A stretch of DNA of 64,000 nt. Source: Dyella humicola. Lineage in GTDB: Bacteria; Pseudomonadota; Gammaproteobacteria; Xanthomonadales; Rhodanobacteraceae. Numbering within the stretch: the stretch's first letter is position 1; the number at the start of each line of letters is the position of its first letter. The notes beneath the pieces were generated by a model, which saw only the letters and a list, made by a program, of their open reading frames with translations, had not been told where the DNA came from and made no database searches. Location: the NCBI RefSeq assembly GCF_026283945.1, contig NZ_JAPDPC010000001.1:1-64000 (forward strand), in the 5' to 3' direction. Shown here piece after piece: positions 34,396 through 42,685 of the stretch. Position numbers and translations under genes: made by a program.

Positions 34396-35265
34396 ATGTC
34401 CGCTGCGAAAAAACGGGGGCTCGGACGTGGGCTCGACGCGCTGCTTGGCGGTGACGGTGCAGGTTCGCCGTCCGTGATCGAGCAGGAAGGCGAGCTGCGC
34501 ATGTTGCCGATCCAGCAGATCCAGCCGGGCAAATACCAGCCACGCCGCCATTGGAACGACGAGGCGCTGGACGAACTGGCGGCCTCGATCCGGGCGCAGG
34601 GCCTGATCCAGCCGGTGGTGGTTCGTGCCATCGGCAAGAACAGCTATGAGCTGATCGCCGGCGAACGCCGCTGGCGTGCCGCGCAGCGCGCGCAGCTGAG
34701 CGAGCTGCCGGTGTTGGTGAAGGACGTGCCGGAAGTCGCCGTGCCGGCGATGGCGCTGATCGAGAATATCCAGCGCCAGGACCTTACTCCGCTGGAAGAA
34801 GCCGACGCGCTCAAGCGGCTGATCGACGATTTCGACCTCACCCACCAGCAGGCCGCCGACGCCGTGGGCCGCTCGCGCGCCGCCGTGTCCAACCTGCTGC
34901 GCCTGACCGAGCTGCCTCACTCCATCAAGAAGCTGCTTGACGAAAGCAAGTTGGAGATGGGCCATGCCCGTTGCCTGCTGACCTTGCCCGAGAGCCTGGC
35001 CGAAGGGCTTGCACTGGAAGCGGCGCGCCATGGCTGGAGCGTACGCGAGCTTGAAGAAGCCGCCCGTCGCGCGCAGACCGAGCCCAAGGGCAAGGCCAAG
35101 CATGCGCCGTCGCGCGACCCGAATGTCGCCGACCTGGAGCGCCAGCTGGCCGAACGCTTCGCCACTCGCGTCGAGCTCGCCCAGGGACGTGGGGGCCGCG
35201 GCAAGCTGGTCATTCACTATCACAGCAATGACGAGCTGGAAGGCATTCTCGGCAAGATCCGCTGA
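34396..35265 (+). CDS. parB: Chromosome partitioning protein ParB (Spo0J)
   Basis: ParB is the CTP-dependent DNA clamp that loads at parS and stimulates ParA. The 289-residue protein starts with the KKRGLGRGLDALLG tag. It then has the CTPase/ParB-N domain with IQPGKYQPRR, the GERRWRAAQ box and ENIQRQDLTPLEEA. The HTH is LTHQQAADAVGRSRAAVSNL (about 152-171), and the C-terminal dimerisation region ends near LVIHYHSNDELEGILGKIR. It starts two bases after the parA stop, so it is translationally coupled. No good parS site was found in the window. A palindromic repeat begins 12 bp after the stop codon. Confidence 0.96.
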   Translation: MSAAKKRGLGRGLDALLGGDGAGSPSVIEQEGELRMLPIQQIQPGKYQPRRHWNDEALDELAASIRAQGLIQPVVVRAIGKNSYELIAGERRWRAAQRAQLSELPVLVKDVPEVAVPAMALIENIQRQDLTPLEEADALKRLIDDFDLTHQQAADAVGRSRAAVSNLLRLTELPHSIKKLLDESKLEMGHARCLLTLPESLAEGLALEAARHGWSVRELEEAARRAQTEPKGKAKHAPSRDPNVADLERQLAERFATRVELAQGRGGRGKLVIHYHSNDELEGILGKIR

Positions 35266-35277
35266 GTCTCCTGGGCC

Positions 35278-35329
35278 CGTCATCCCAGCTTGACCAGCCC
35301 TCCGGCTGTTGAGAGCCGCTGGGATGACG
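35278..35329. repeat. 52-bp palindromic repeat (CGTCATCCC type)
   Basis: CGTCATCCCAGC (35278-35289) and GCTGGGATGACG (35318-35329) are perfect 12-bp arms around 28 bp. The spacer holds TGACCAGCCCTCCGGCTG, shared with the repeat at 1-118. The element at 43778-43829 has the same arm length and spacer. It may also end the parAB transcript. Confidence 0.8.
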
Positions 35330-35439
35330 AGCTTTGAGAGAGGATCGCGGCTCCGCGCCCTCCGCTGACGCGATAGCGCTGACCCACTAGAATGGCGCCC
35401 TGGCGCCGCGCGCCCTTTGGTTTTAGACAAGGCCCAACC

Positions 35440-36156
35440 ATGCCCCAACTGTCCGTCGTCGTGCCGGTATTCAACGAGCGCGACAACATCCCGCCGCTGC
35501 TCGCCGAAATCGCCGCCGCTCTGCGGGGCAAGGTCGAGTTCGAGATCGTCTACGTCGACGACGACTCCAGTGACGACAGCGTGGCCGTGCTCGCTGCGGA
35601 AAAGACCAGCTATCCCGAACTGCGTATCGTGCGTCACCTGACCCGCAGCGGTCAGAGCACCGCGGTCTGGAATGGCGTACGCGCCTCGCGTTCGCCGTGG
35701 ATCGCCACGCTGGATGGCGACGGCCAGAACGATCCCGCCGATATTCCGAAGTTGCTGGCGGCGCGCCAGGGCGCGGCGGAGAACGTGCGCCTGTTCGCTG
35801 GCTGGCGTACCACGCGCCGCGACAGCTTCAACAAACGCATCTCCTCCAAGATTGCCAATGCGGTGCGTTCGCGCATGCTCAAGGACGCGACGCCAGATAC
35901 CGGTTGCGGCCTCAAGCTGTTCGATCGCGAGGTGTTCCTGCGCCTGCCCTATTTCGATCACATGCATCGCTACCTGCCGGCGCTGGTCAAACGCGCCGGT
36001 TTCCAGAGCAACAGCGTGCCGGTTGGTCACCGTCCGCGTACGGCGGGCACGTCCAAATACGGCATGCTCGATCGTCTCTGGGTCGGCCTGGCCGACCTGC
36101 GTGGCGTCGCCTGGCTGATGCGCCGTGGCAAGGTCACCCAGGTCGAAGAGATCTGA
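35440..36156 (+). CDS. Family 2 glycosyltransferase (DPM1-like)
   Basis: The 238-residue GT-A enzyme has LSVVVPVFNERDNIPPLL at the start, the nucleotide-binding YVDDDSSDDS, the metal-binding LDGDGQNDP and the acceptor region PDTGCGLKLFDREVFLRLPY. It ends in a soluble tail with RPRTAGTSKYGMLDRLWVGL. It resembles dolichol-/undecaprenyl-phosphate sugar transferases (ArnC, DPM1 type) but has no C-terminal membrane helices, like the soluble DPM1 form. The donor and acceptor cannot be read from the sequence. ATG 35440 gives the family start. No lipid-A or polysaccharide genes are adjacent. Confidence 0.88.
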   Translation: MPQLSVVVPVFNERDNIPPLLAEIAAALRGKVEFEIVYVDDDSSDDSVAVLAAEKTSYPELRIVRHLTRSGQSTAVWNGVRASRSPWIATLDGDGQNDPADIPKLLAARQGAAENVRLFAGWRTTRRDSFNKRISSKIANAVRSRMLKDATPDTGCGLKLFDREVFLRLPYFDHMHRYLPALVKRAGFQSNSVPVGHRPRTAGTSKYGMLDRLWVGLADLRGVAWLMRRGKVTQVEEI

Positions 36157-36318
36157 GCATCGCCCGCTGGCCCTCGCTCGCAGGCGTAGGGCCGGCTGGA
36201 TCCTTCGGGGCCCCACGCGTCCAGGCGCACCGCTCCACAACGCGCACTTACGCATCTCATGACGTGTCTTTCATCGGCGTATGCTGAACATTCCCCTCTT
36301 TGGGGAGGCCGCCCACTC

Positions 36319-36687
36319 ATGAGCATTAACGTTAAGCGCGTCTACGAACCCGCCGCGTCGGACGATGGTTACCGCGTGCTGGTCGATCGCTTGTGGCCGC
36401 GTGGACTGAAGAAGGAAGACGCTGCGCTGGATGCCTGGACCAAGGAGTTGGCACCTTCACCCACGCTGCGCAAATGGTTCGGCCACGATCCGGCGCGCTG
36501 GGAAGGTTTCCGCCATCGCTATGCCACCGAGCTGGATGCCGCCGCCGAACATTGGCGGCCGTTGGCGACGCAGGCCTCACGCCACCGCCTCACCTTGCTG
36601 TTTGGCGCGCGCGACGAGGAACACAACAACGCGGTGGCGCTCAAGTGCTATCTGGATGCGTGGCTCAAGGCTCACGGGCCCCATTGA
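36319..36687 (+). CDS. DUF488 family protein
   Basis: The 122-residue protein belongs to DUF488. Seen are the start INVKRVYEPA, DGYRVLVDRLWPRGLKKEDA and WTKELAPSPTLRKWFGHDP in the middle, and LTLLFGARDEEHNNAVAL near the end. The function is not known. ATG 36319 gives the family start. The last 23 bp overlap the 3' end of the convergent patatin gene, so the two mRNAs would be antisense to each other there. Confidence 0.9.
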   Translation: MSINVKRVYEPAASDDGYRVLVDRLWPRGLKKEDAALDAWTKELAPSPTLRKWFGHDPARWEGFRHRYATELDAAAEHWRPLATQASRHRLTLLFGARDEEHNNAVALKCYLDAWLKAHGPH

Positions 36688-37624
36688 GGCGTCGTGTCGG
36701 CTGCCAATGGGTGAGTGCGCGCCGTGCCTGCATGCGGCCCAGTTCGATCAGTTCACGGGCGCGATAGAACTCGTACACGGTGGCGACGTTTCGAGGCATG
36801 CGGATCAGCAGGTCCGGCTCATAGGCGGCCAGGCGCAGCCGTGAGAGATTCGCCTGCATCAGGTCCATCGACTGCGTCAGCAGTTCGAGCATGCCCGGTT
36901 CACGAGGCTTCTCCGCGCCGTGCGGGATCAATTTGCCGATGAACTCACCAACGCGCTCCCGATAACTGTCGGGCGTCTCTGTTTTGGCGGCGGGCATGAC
37001 TTCCGGTGTGGAGACATCAGGGGGACCATCCATGCTTACCGCAAACAGGAAGTCTGCGGTATCGCGGATGAGCGGCGTCACCGGTACGGGATTGAGCAAA
37101 CCACCATCGACGAGCCGTCGATCCCCCAGCGTATGCGGACGAAACACGGTGGGAATGGCAATCGACGCACGAATCGCATCGAACAGCGAACCTCGCGTGA
37201 GCCAGACCTCGCGCTCGCGGTCCAGATCGGTGGCAACCGCGGTGAAGGCCAGCGGCAGATCTTCGATGCGGGCATCGCCGATCAGCTTGCGTAGCGTGCC
37301 GATGATGCGTTCGCCCTTGATCAGGCCACCACCGGATAGTGTCCAATCGACCAGGCGCAGCACATCCAGCTTGGCCAGCGAGCAAACCCAATCGCTATAC
37401 ACCTCGAGCTTGCCCATCGCGTAGATGCCACCGATCAGGGCGCCCATGGAGGTGCCGGCGATGGCGACGATCTCGTAACCCTGCGCTTCGATTTCCTGGA
37501 TCGCGCCGATATGCGCCAATCCTTTGGCGCCGCCGGAACCAAGTGCCAGCGCAATGGTCGGTTTGCGGGTGGACTTATTTTCAGCAGGCTTGGCAGAGGA
37601 TGGAGCAATGTCGCTAGGACTCAT
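36665..37624 (-). CDS. Patatin-like phospholipase, RssA-like
   Basis: The 319-residue hydrolase has a patatin core with oxyanion GSGGAKGLAHIGAI (about 29-42), nucleophile Ser in AGTSMGALIGG (about 58-68) and catalytic Asp in VDGGLLNPVPV (about 170-180). A helical C-terminal part (about 220-319) with the repeated Leu pattern LLTQSMDLMQANLSRLRL follows. There is no signal peptide and no cNMP domain, unlike the patatin at 25371-27098. RssA-type enzymes are predicted lysophospholipases or esterases, cytoplasmic or membrane-associated. Start 37624 is preferred to an upstream codon. It overlaps the end of the DUF488 gene. Confidence 0.88.
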   Translation of the reverse strand: MSPSDIAPSSAKPAENKSTRKPTIALALGSGGAKGLAHIGAIQEIEAQGYEIVAIAGTSMGALIGGIYAMGKLEVYSDWVCSLAKLDVLRLVDWTLSGGGLIKGERIIGTLRKLIGDARIEDLPLAFTAVATDLDREREVWLTRGSLFDAIRASIAIPTVFRPHTLGDRRLVDGGLLNPVPVTPLIRDTADFLFAVSMDGPPDVSTPEVMPAAKTETPDSYRERVGEFIGKLIPHGAEKPREPGMLELLTQSMDLMQANLSRLRLAAYEPDLLIRMPRNVATVYEFYRARELIELGRMQARRALTHWQPTRRLNGAREP

Positions 37625-37709
37625 GGAAGAAACAGCGTGGCGGTGGTCAACGCTAGCGTCACCGCGCGTGAGTCCCAATGCAAGTCGTTCCGCAAAGACG
37701 TGGCTGTGT

Positions 37710-38693
37710 TCAGCCTGGCGGTTGCTGGTAACCGCTGAGAGCCAGCTGCAATTGGATCTTCAGCTCCTCGCGCAGCGACAGCGGCGCCACCACTTCCGCA
37801 TCCGGTCCGTACTTGAGTACGTCCATCAGCAGTTCCTTGGAATTGGAATAAGGCACCTGCAATTCGTAGCGGCCGTCGGGCAGCCATTCGCCTTTCTGTT
37901 GCGAATGCCAGTGCTCGTCGGCCACCCAGCGCGCGGCGTGCTGCGAGAAACGCAGCGTGGCCCAGGCTTTCGGCTTGCCGGCGAAGATGCCGTAGCTGGA
38001 AGCGAGCGCGTCGTTGAGCTCGTTCTCCGCCACGTCACGAGCGGGTTGATCCAGTGCCTGCGGTTCAGCGATGCGATCCACTGCAAAGCTGCGCAGTGCT
38101 TCGCGGTCGTGATCCCACACATCCAGGTACCAGTTGTCGCGGTAATGCGTCAGCCGTTGTGGCGACACCGTGCGATGGCTGTCGGCATTGGTAGTGCGCG
38201 CGCGATAGCGAAAGCGCAGTTGCCTGCGCTCGAGCACGGAGCCCGCTACGATGCGGAATACCTGTTGGTCGAGCGTGCGCTCGCCCCACGCGATCACGCG
38301 AATGCGTTCGATCGGCAGTGCTTTGCCACTACCCTGGTCGGAAAGCAGATGTTCGATGCGTGCCTTGAACGGAGCGAGCGCGCCAGCAAGCACGCCCGGG
38401 CCACTGCGCCCAATCAATTCGTTGAGTGCGAGCAGCGCAGCGAGTTCGTCGGAAGTAAGCCAGAGGCCAGGCAGCTCAAAGCGCTCGCCTTCACCGATCG
38501 CATAGCGGAACGCGGCGTGTTCGCCACCCGCGCTTTCGATCGGCGCACCCAGCGCATCGCGCAGAAACGCCACGTCGCGATACAGCGTTGCACGCGAGCA
38601 CTCCAGCTCGTCCATCAGACGCGGCAGGGGCACGGGATAGTGCGCCGACTTCAGCAATCGGTGCAGGGTCAGAATGCGCTCGTAACGATCCAT
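37710..38693 (-). CDS. WYL-domain transcriptional regulator
   Basis: The 327-residue protein has an N-terminal winged HTH (about 1-60, MDRYERILTLHRLLKSAHYP, then CSRATLYRDVAFLRDALG). A middle linker leads to the WYL ligand-binding domain (about 140-225: RQLRFRYRARTTNADS, LTHYRDNWYLDVWD) and a WCX-type C-terminal part. WYL proteins sense nucleic acids or small ligands and often respond to DNA damage. ATG 38693 is used because the frame above it runs into a divergent promoter region. An 18-bp palindrome (38752-38769) lies in that region and may be its operator. The divergent neighbour is a membrane protein gene. Confidence 0.9.
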   Translation of the reverse strand: MDRYERILTLHRLLKSAHYPVPLPRLMDELECSRATLYRDVAFLRDALGAPIESAGGEHAAFRYAIGEGERFELPGLWLTSDELAALLALNELIGRSGPGVLAGALAPFKARIEHLLSDQGSGKALPIERIRVIAWGERTLDQQVFRIVAGSVLERRQLRFRYRARTTNADSHRTVSPQRLTHYRDNWYLDVWDHDREALRSFAVDRIAEPQALDQPARDVAENELNDALASSYGIFAGKPKAWATLRFSQHAARWVADEHWHSQQKGEWLPDGRYELQVPYSNSKELLMDVLKYGPDAEVVAPLSLREELKIQLQLALSGYQQPPG

Positions 38694-38751
38694 GAAATGA
38701 TTTTCGACGGCAGCCTCTGCGTAGCATGCGCACCCTAGGCGATTGTCGCAA

Positions 38752-38769
38752 GTCCACCATCCGGTGGAC
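38752..38769. promoter_or_regulatory. Palindromic operator candidate of the WYL regulator
   Basis: GTCCACC (38752-38758) and GGTGGAC (38763-38769) form a perfect 18-bp palindrome with 4 central bases. It lies 59 bp before the WYL start and 69 bp before the divergent membrane gene. Position and symmetry suit control of both genes. Confidence 0.5.
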
Positions 38770-38837
38770 GTGGAACAAAACGCAGAAAGGGTGGTCCGCC
38801 CGTGATGCACCCTTCACATAGAGAAGACAGAAAACTC

Positions 38838-39737
38838 ATGAAGCAGCCAGGCGACACGGAGCAGTCCACCATCGGTGCAGATGGCGGTCCGATACTCGCG
38901 CATCCCTTGCGCGTGGGCTCCATGCTGCTGCAGGTGCTTGGCTTTACCGGCTACGGCTTGTGGATGTTGCTGGGGCTCGCGTTGGCCATGGGTATTTATA
39001 GCCCCGGTCGTGGCGATGCCCTGGTGCCGCTGACCTTGGGTGGCGCACTGATCAGCTTCGGCTTGGTCGCCGCTTGCCTGCGCACGCGCTGGACACCGAC
39101 CTGGCATGGCTGGCGCATCGTCGAAAGCCAGCTACCCACACGTGAGGCGCTGATCGCGCTGGCGACCTTTCTGCCGATGCTGGCGGTCGCCGGCCTCGCG
39201 CGCGGGAACGACGCGTTCTGGGCGACCCGGCTGGCTGGCGCCGCGTTGGCGCTGTGCAGTCTGGCGACCTTGATCCTGACGACACGTGGCGACATTCTCG
39301 ACCGGGCCCCTAATGTGGACAGTCGCATGGCTGCACAACTGCCGCTAAGTCGCGTGGTTTCGGCCACCTATGCCGGCGGCTTGTGGCTCTGGGTGTGCGT
39401 GACGGGTCAGGACGGTGGTGGCTTATTCGGCGGCACGTTGTCGTGGGTCGTCGGCTTGCTGTTGCTGGGGCTGCTACGGGGGCTCGTCGAGGGTATGCGC
39501 TGGCAGACTCTGCTGGCGCGGTTTCCAGGTCCGCGCGCTCGGTTGGAACTGCAGCCCCGGCGCTATCTGGCGGCTGCACTGGCTTATGCCGTACCGTCGA
39601 CGGCGCTGTTGCTCACCAGTTTCAGCGAAGGCCGGGTTTTTCTGTCCGTGGTGGCCGCGGCCAGCTGCACGCTTGGCCTATGCATCGAGCTCAGTTTGTA
39701 TGATGGAGCCTTGCCGACCATCCCACCCAGCCGCTGA
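38838..39737 (+). CDS. Hypothetical multi-pass membrane protein
   Basis: The 299-residue protein has about eight hydrophobic helices. Among them are a long one starting near residue 25 (LQVLGFTGYGLWMLLGLALA) and two more near LIALATFLPMLAVAGLARG and SWVVGLLLLGLLRGLVEG. It has no recognisable transporter or enzyme motif. The general layout, repeated helix pairs with charged loops, recalls anchor subunits of the DmsC type, but I cannot support that. ATG 38838 follows GAAAACTC; an in-frame start 12 codons earlier (38802) is possible. It is divergent from the WYL regulator and perhaps regulated by it. Confidence 0.6.
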   Translation: MKQPGDTEQSTIGADGGPILAHPLRVGSMLLQVLGFTGYGLWMLLGLALAMGIYSPGRGDALVPLTLGGALISFGLVAACLRTRWTPTWHGWRIVESQLPTREALIALATFLPMLAVAGLARGNDAFWATRLAGAALALCSLATLILTTRGDILDRAPNVDSRMAAQLPLSRVVSATYAGGLWLWVCVTGQDGGGLFGGTLSWVVGLLLLGLLRGLVEGMRWQTLLARFPGPRARLELQPRRYLAAALAYAVPSTALLLTSFSEGRVFLSVVAAASCTLGLCIELSLYDGALPTIPPSR

Positions 39738-39851
39738 AACGGCCATCTGAAGCCGTTCCAGCCGCGTTTGAGGCAACTTGTTCACAGGCAGTTCAATCCA
39801 CCCCGTTAAGGTGGCGGCCTGCTTTTATTTAACGAAAATGGAATAAATCCC

Positions 39852-40679
39852 ATGAAAAAGACTTTGATGGCGGGCGCCTTGCTCGCCGCGCTGGTAAGTT
39901 TTGGCGCTCTGGCCGACGATGCGGCCCCCAGCAATCCCCCCGCCAGCAACCCGGCCGACAATGGCGGCTGGAGCGGCTCGGGTGAATTCGGCTTTGCCTC
40001 GTCCTATGGCAACTCCCGCTCGGAAAATATCAACGCCAAGCTGGGTCTGAACCAGGAAAATGACATGTGGAAGAACAATTTCTTCCTCACCGGCCTGCGT
40101 TCGAAAGCGGATGTAAAGGTGGTGGACGCCAACGGCAACACGACCGACCAGCTCACTACCACGGCGAATCGCTACGACCTCGGCGCCTCGGTGGGCTTCA
40201 AGCTCGATCCGCGCAGCTACATCGTGACCGCCACCCGCTATGAGCATGACGATTTCGGCGCCAACCTGTGGCAGAGCATCATCTCGGTCGGCTACGGCTA
40301 TATCGCGCTGAAGACCGAAAGCACCGAGCTGTCGTTCGAAGCGGGCCCTGGTTACAAGCGTTATCGCCCGGCGGATCTCACCCAGACGGTGAATGGCACG
40401 AGCACGCGAGTGCAGCAGGATATCCAGAGCGAAGCGGTGGGCCGCGGACTGGTCAACTACAAGTACCGCCTCACCGACAACACGGCGCTCGAGAATACGT
40501 TGCTGATCGAAGCGGGCTCGCAGAACAAGTACTACCAGAACGACATCGGCATGTCGGTCAGCATGACCAGGAAGATGGCGCTGAAGCTCGGTTACCAGGT
40601 GCGTTACAACAGCGACGTGCAGCAGGACACCAAGCACACGGATACGCTGCTCACCACCAATCTGCTCTACAACTTCTGA
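39852..40679 (+). CDS. DUF481 outer-membrane protein
   Basis: The 275-residue exported protein has a signal peptide (about 1-21, cut after ALA), an Asn/Pro-rich spacer and a beta-rich body. The body has alternating hydrophobic strands, e.g. SGEFGFASSYGNSRSENINA, RYDLGASVGFKLDP and ALKLGYQVRYNSDV, and the chain ends in NLLYNF with a C-terminal Phe. This is the DUF481 (YdiY) pattern, predicted to form an outer-membrane beta-barrel. E. coli YdiY is acid-inducible. It is monocistronic, 114 bp after the upstream gene. The chain ends 23 bp before a palindromic repeat. Confidence 0.88.
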   Translation: MKKTLMAGALLAALVSFGALADDAAPSNPPASNPADNGGWSGSGEFGFASSYGNSRSENINAKLGLNQENDMWKNNFFLTGLRSKADVKVVDANGNTTDQLTTTANRYDLGASVGFKLDPRSYIVTATRYEHDDFGANLWQSIISVGYGYIALKTESTELSFEAGPGYKRYRPADLTQTVNGTSTRVQQDIQSEAVGRGLVNYKYRLTDNTALENTLLIEAGSQNKYYQNDIGMSVSMTRKMALKLGYQVRYNSDVQQDTKHTDTLLTTNLLYNF

Positions 40680-40702
40680 TCCGTCGGCTCCCGCCGTCGT
40701 GC

Positions 40703-40850
40703 AGGAGCGCACCCAGTGCGCGACTAACCGGCAGGCAAACCGGTTTGCACAGGCAAGCTGCCCGCAGGGCGAGGGCCAAGGATGGCCCGAGTGAAAAGCC
40801 AACGAAGCGCGGACGCCGTGGCACCCTTTCGCGCACTGGGTGCGCGCCTA
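40703..40850. repeat. REP-like inverted repeat (GCGCACC type)
   Basis: GCGCACCCAGTGCGCGA (40707-40723) is the exact complement of TCGCGCACTGGGTGCGC (40829-40845), with a 105-bp spacer. The arms are each nearly palindromic. It separates two convergent genes and shares its core with the repeat at 24713-24774. Little else was seen in this 178-bp gap. Confidence 0.75.
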
Positions 40851-40857
40851 CTTGGGA

Positions 40858-41775
40858 TCAGTGGCCGAGCAGCTTCTTCGCGCCCTGTGCAAACAAGGCA
40901 TCGGCGACCTTCAGGCCGAGTGCGACGGCCTGATCGCCATCTGCCTGCGCTTCGGCCAGCAAGAGGCGGCCGCTGTTGACGTCACCGACCATGCCGCGCA
41001 GGTGCAGGCCGCGCTCGGTCAGCGTGCACCAGGCACCCACGGGAACCGTGCAGCTGCCGCCCAGCGCGTGATTCATGGCACGCTCGGCGGTCACCGCCAG
41101 GCGCGTGTCGGCATCATCGAGTACCGCCAGAAGGTCCAGCACGTCAGGCCGATCGTTGCGCGCCTCGATGGCGATGGCCGCCTGTCCCGGTGCCGGCAAC
41201 CAGTCCGGTGCGGTGAGGCGGCTGCGGATGCGAGCGGCCAAACCGAGTCGCTCCAGGCCGGCGCACGCCAGCAGGATCGCCTCGTAGTGGCCGGCATCGA
41301 GCTTGGCCAGACGCGTGCCTACATTGCCGCGTAGATCCAGCAAGGTGAGGTCAGGGCGCACGGCGCGCAACAGCGCCTGGCGTCGCAGCGAGGACGTGCC
41401 CACATGGGCGCCGAGCGGCAACGCGGCGAGATCGCTGAAATCATTGCTCACGAAGGCATCGGCGGCGTCTGCACGTGGCAGGATGGCGGGCAAGCTAAAG
41501 CCCGGCTCCAGTTCGGCAGGTACGTCCTTGAGCGAATGCACGGCGAGATCGGCACGCCCTTCGAGCATGGCCACTTCCAGTTCCTTGAGAAACAGGCCCT
41601 TGCCACCGATGGTGGCCAACGGCTTGTCGAGGATTTCGTCGCCCCGCGTCGACATCGGCACCAGTTCCACCTGTAGGCCGGGATGGGCAGCGCGCAGCTC
41701 GGCGGCGACGTGTTCGGCCTGCCAAAGTGCGAGCGCGCTCTTGCGGGTGGCGATGCGCAGGATGGATAAGGTCAT
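40858..41775 (-). CDS. hemC: Hydroxymethylbilane synthase HemC
   Basis: HemC joins four porphobilinogens into hydroxymethylbilane in heme synthesis. The 305-residue protein carries Cys242 (GSCTVPVG), which binds the dipyrromethane cofactor, and Asp84 (SLKDVP), which matches catalytic Asp84 of E. coli. Also seen are [24 protein letters not shown] and [10 protein letters not shown]. It ends KKLLGH. ATG 41775 gives the family start. It lies downstream of algZ-algR, the order of the Pseudomonas alg/hem locus, but hemD does not follow; instead the next gene is convergent. Confidence 0.96.
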   Translation of the reverse strand: MTLSILRIATRKSALALWQAEHVAAELRAAHPGLQVELVPMSTRGDEILDKPLATIGGKGLFLKELEVAMLEGRADLAVHSLKDVPAELEPGFSLPAILPRADAADAFVSNDFSDLAALPLGAHVGTSSLRRQALLRAVRPDLTLLDLRGNVGTRLAKLDAGHYEAILLACAGLERLGLAARIRSRLTAPDWLPAPGQAAIAIEARNDRPDVLDLLAVLDDADTRLAVTAERAMNHALGGSCTVPVGAWCTLTERGLHLRGMVGDVNSGRLLLAEAQADGDQAVALGLKVADALFAQGAKKLLGH

Positions 41776-41970
41776 GGTGCTCTCGATAAAGGCGCCGCGC
41801 GCGGCGTCAGTGGGGCTGGCATTGTCGCGCAATTGCACGGGAGAAGCAGACACGGCGTGTGTCAGGCATCGTCGCAGCAAGGTATGAGTCCAACGGCCGG
41901 GGCAGCCTCGGGCGCCAGCTCATTGGCGAGGACCTGAAGCGTCCTGCGCAGGCTTTGAGTGGACCTCGAT

Positions 41971-42675
41971 TCAACCCATCCGCAGCAGCTTGCGCAAGGT
42001 CGGCAAGTTGCGACGGCTGACTTCGGGCGTCAGTTCGGTGCCGCCGAGCCGCGCCAGTACGCGGCCATCGGACAGCGTCTTCAGGCCGATCAGGCGCTGG
42101 GACGGCACCAGGCAGTTTCGATGCAAACGAATCAGCTGGTCGGGGTAGGCGTCTTCCAGCTGGCGCAGGGATTCCTCCAGCAGCAGCTGGCCGCCACGAT
42201 GCTGCACGACCACGTACTTTTCCTCGGCCAACAGGCAGATCACGTCGTCCAGCGCGACGCGCACCTGTTCGCCACCCAACCGTCCATGCAGATAGTTGGC
42301 CGTTTCGCGTGGCGCCTGCACCAGGCGCTGTCGCGCGCGCTGCAATGCCTCCTGGAGGCGCTCGAGGCGCACCGGCTTGAGCAAATAATCGACGGCACCC
42401 AGGTCGAATGCATGCAACGCATGGTTTTCGTAGGCCGTGCAGAACACCACCTGCGGTCGTGATCGGCCCGCAAGCCGCTGGGCCAGCGCGGTGCCGCTCA
42501 TGCCGGGCATGTTGATGTCGAGCAGCAAGACGTCCGGATGCCACTCGCCCAACGCGACGAGCGCGGCCTCGCCGTCACTTACGCTGCCGGCGATCTCGAC
42601 GTCGGCGCACTCCCCCAGCAGGGCGGCGAGCCGCGCGCGCGCCAGGGGTTCGTCGTCAACGATCAGTACGCGCAT
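41971..42675 (-). CDS. algR: LytTR response regulator AlgR
   Basis: The 234-residue response regulator has an N-terminal receiver with VDDEP acidic pair, phospho-acceptor Asp53 (LLDINMPGMS) and the switch Lys in LLKPVRLE. The C-terminal LytTR DNA-binding domain (about 135-234) contains EEKYVVVQHRGGQLLLEESL and FLRRHRN-type RLHRNCLVP. AlgR-type proteins bind long direct-repeat sites and control exopolysaccharide, motility or virulence genes in pseudomonads. It starts at ATG 42675, ten bases after the algZ stop. A 195-bp gap without features follows before hemC, so hemC may have its own promoter. Confidence 0.92.
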   Translation of the reverse strand: MRVLIVDDEPLARARLAALLGECADVEIAGSVSDGEAALVALGEWHPDVLLLDINMPGMSGTALAQRLAGRSRPQVVFCTAYENHALHAFDLGAVDYLLKPVRLERLQEALQRARQRLVQAPRETANYLHGRLGGEQVRVALDDVICLLAEEKYVVVQHRGGQLLLEESLRQLEDAYPDQLIRLHRNCLVPSQRLIGLKTLSDGRVLARLGGTELTPEVSRRNLPTLRKLLRMG

Positions 42676-42685
42676 AAAACCGCCC

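Noticed and set aside
34384-36255. Long antisense frame over parB and the GT2 gene
   Set aside because: It crosses two well-supported genes and the repeat between them, and has no recognisable domain.
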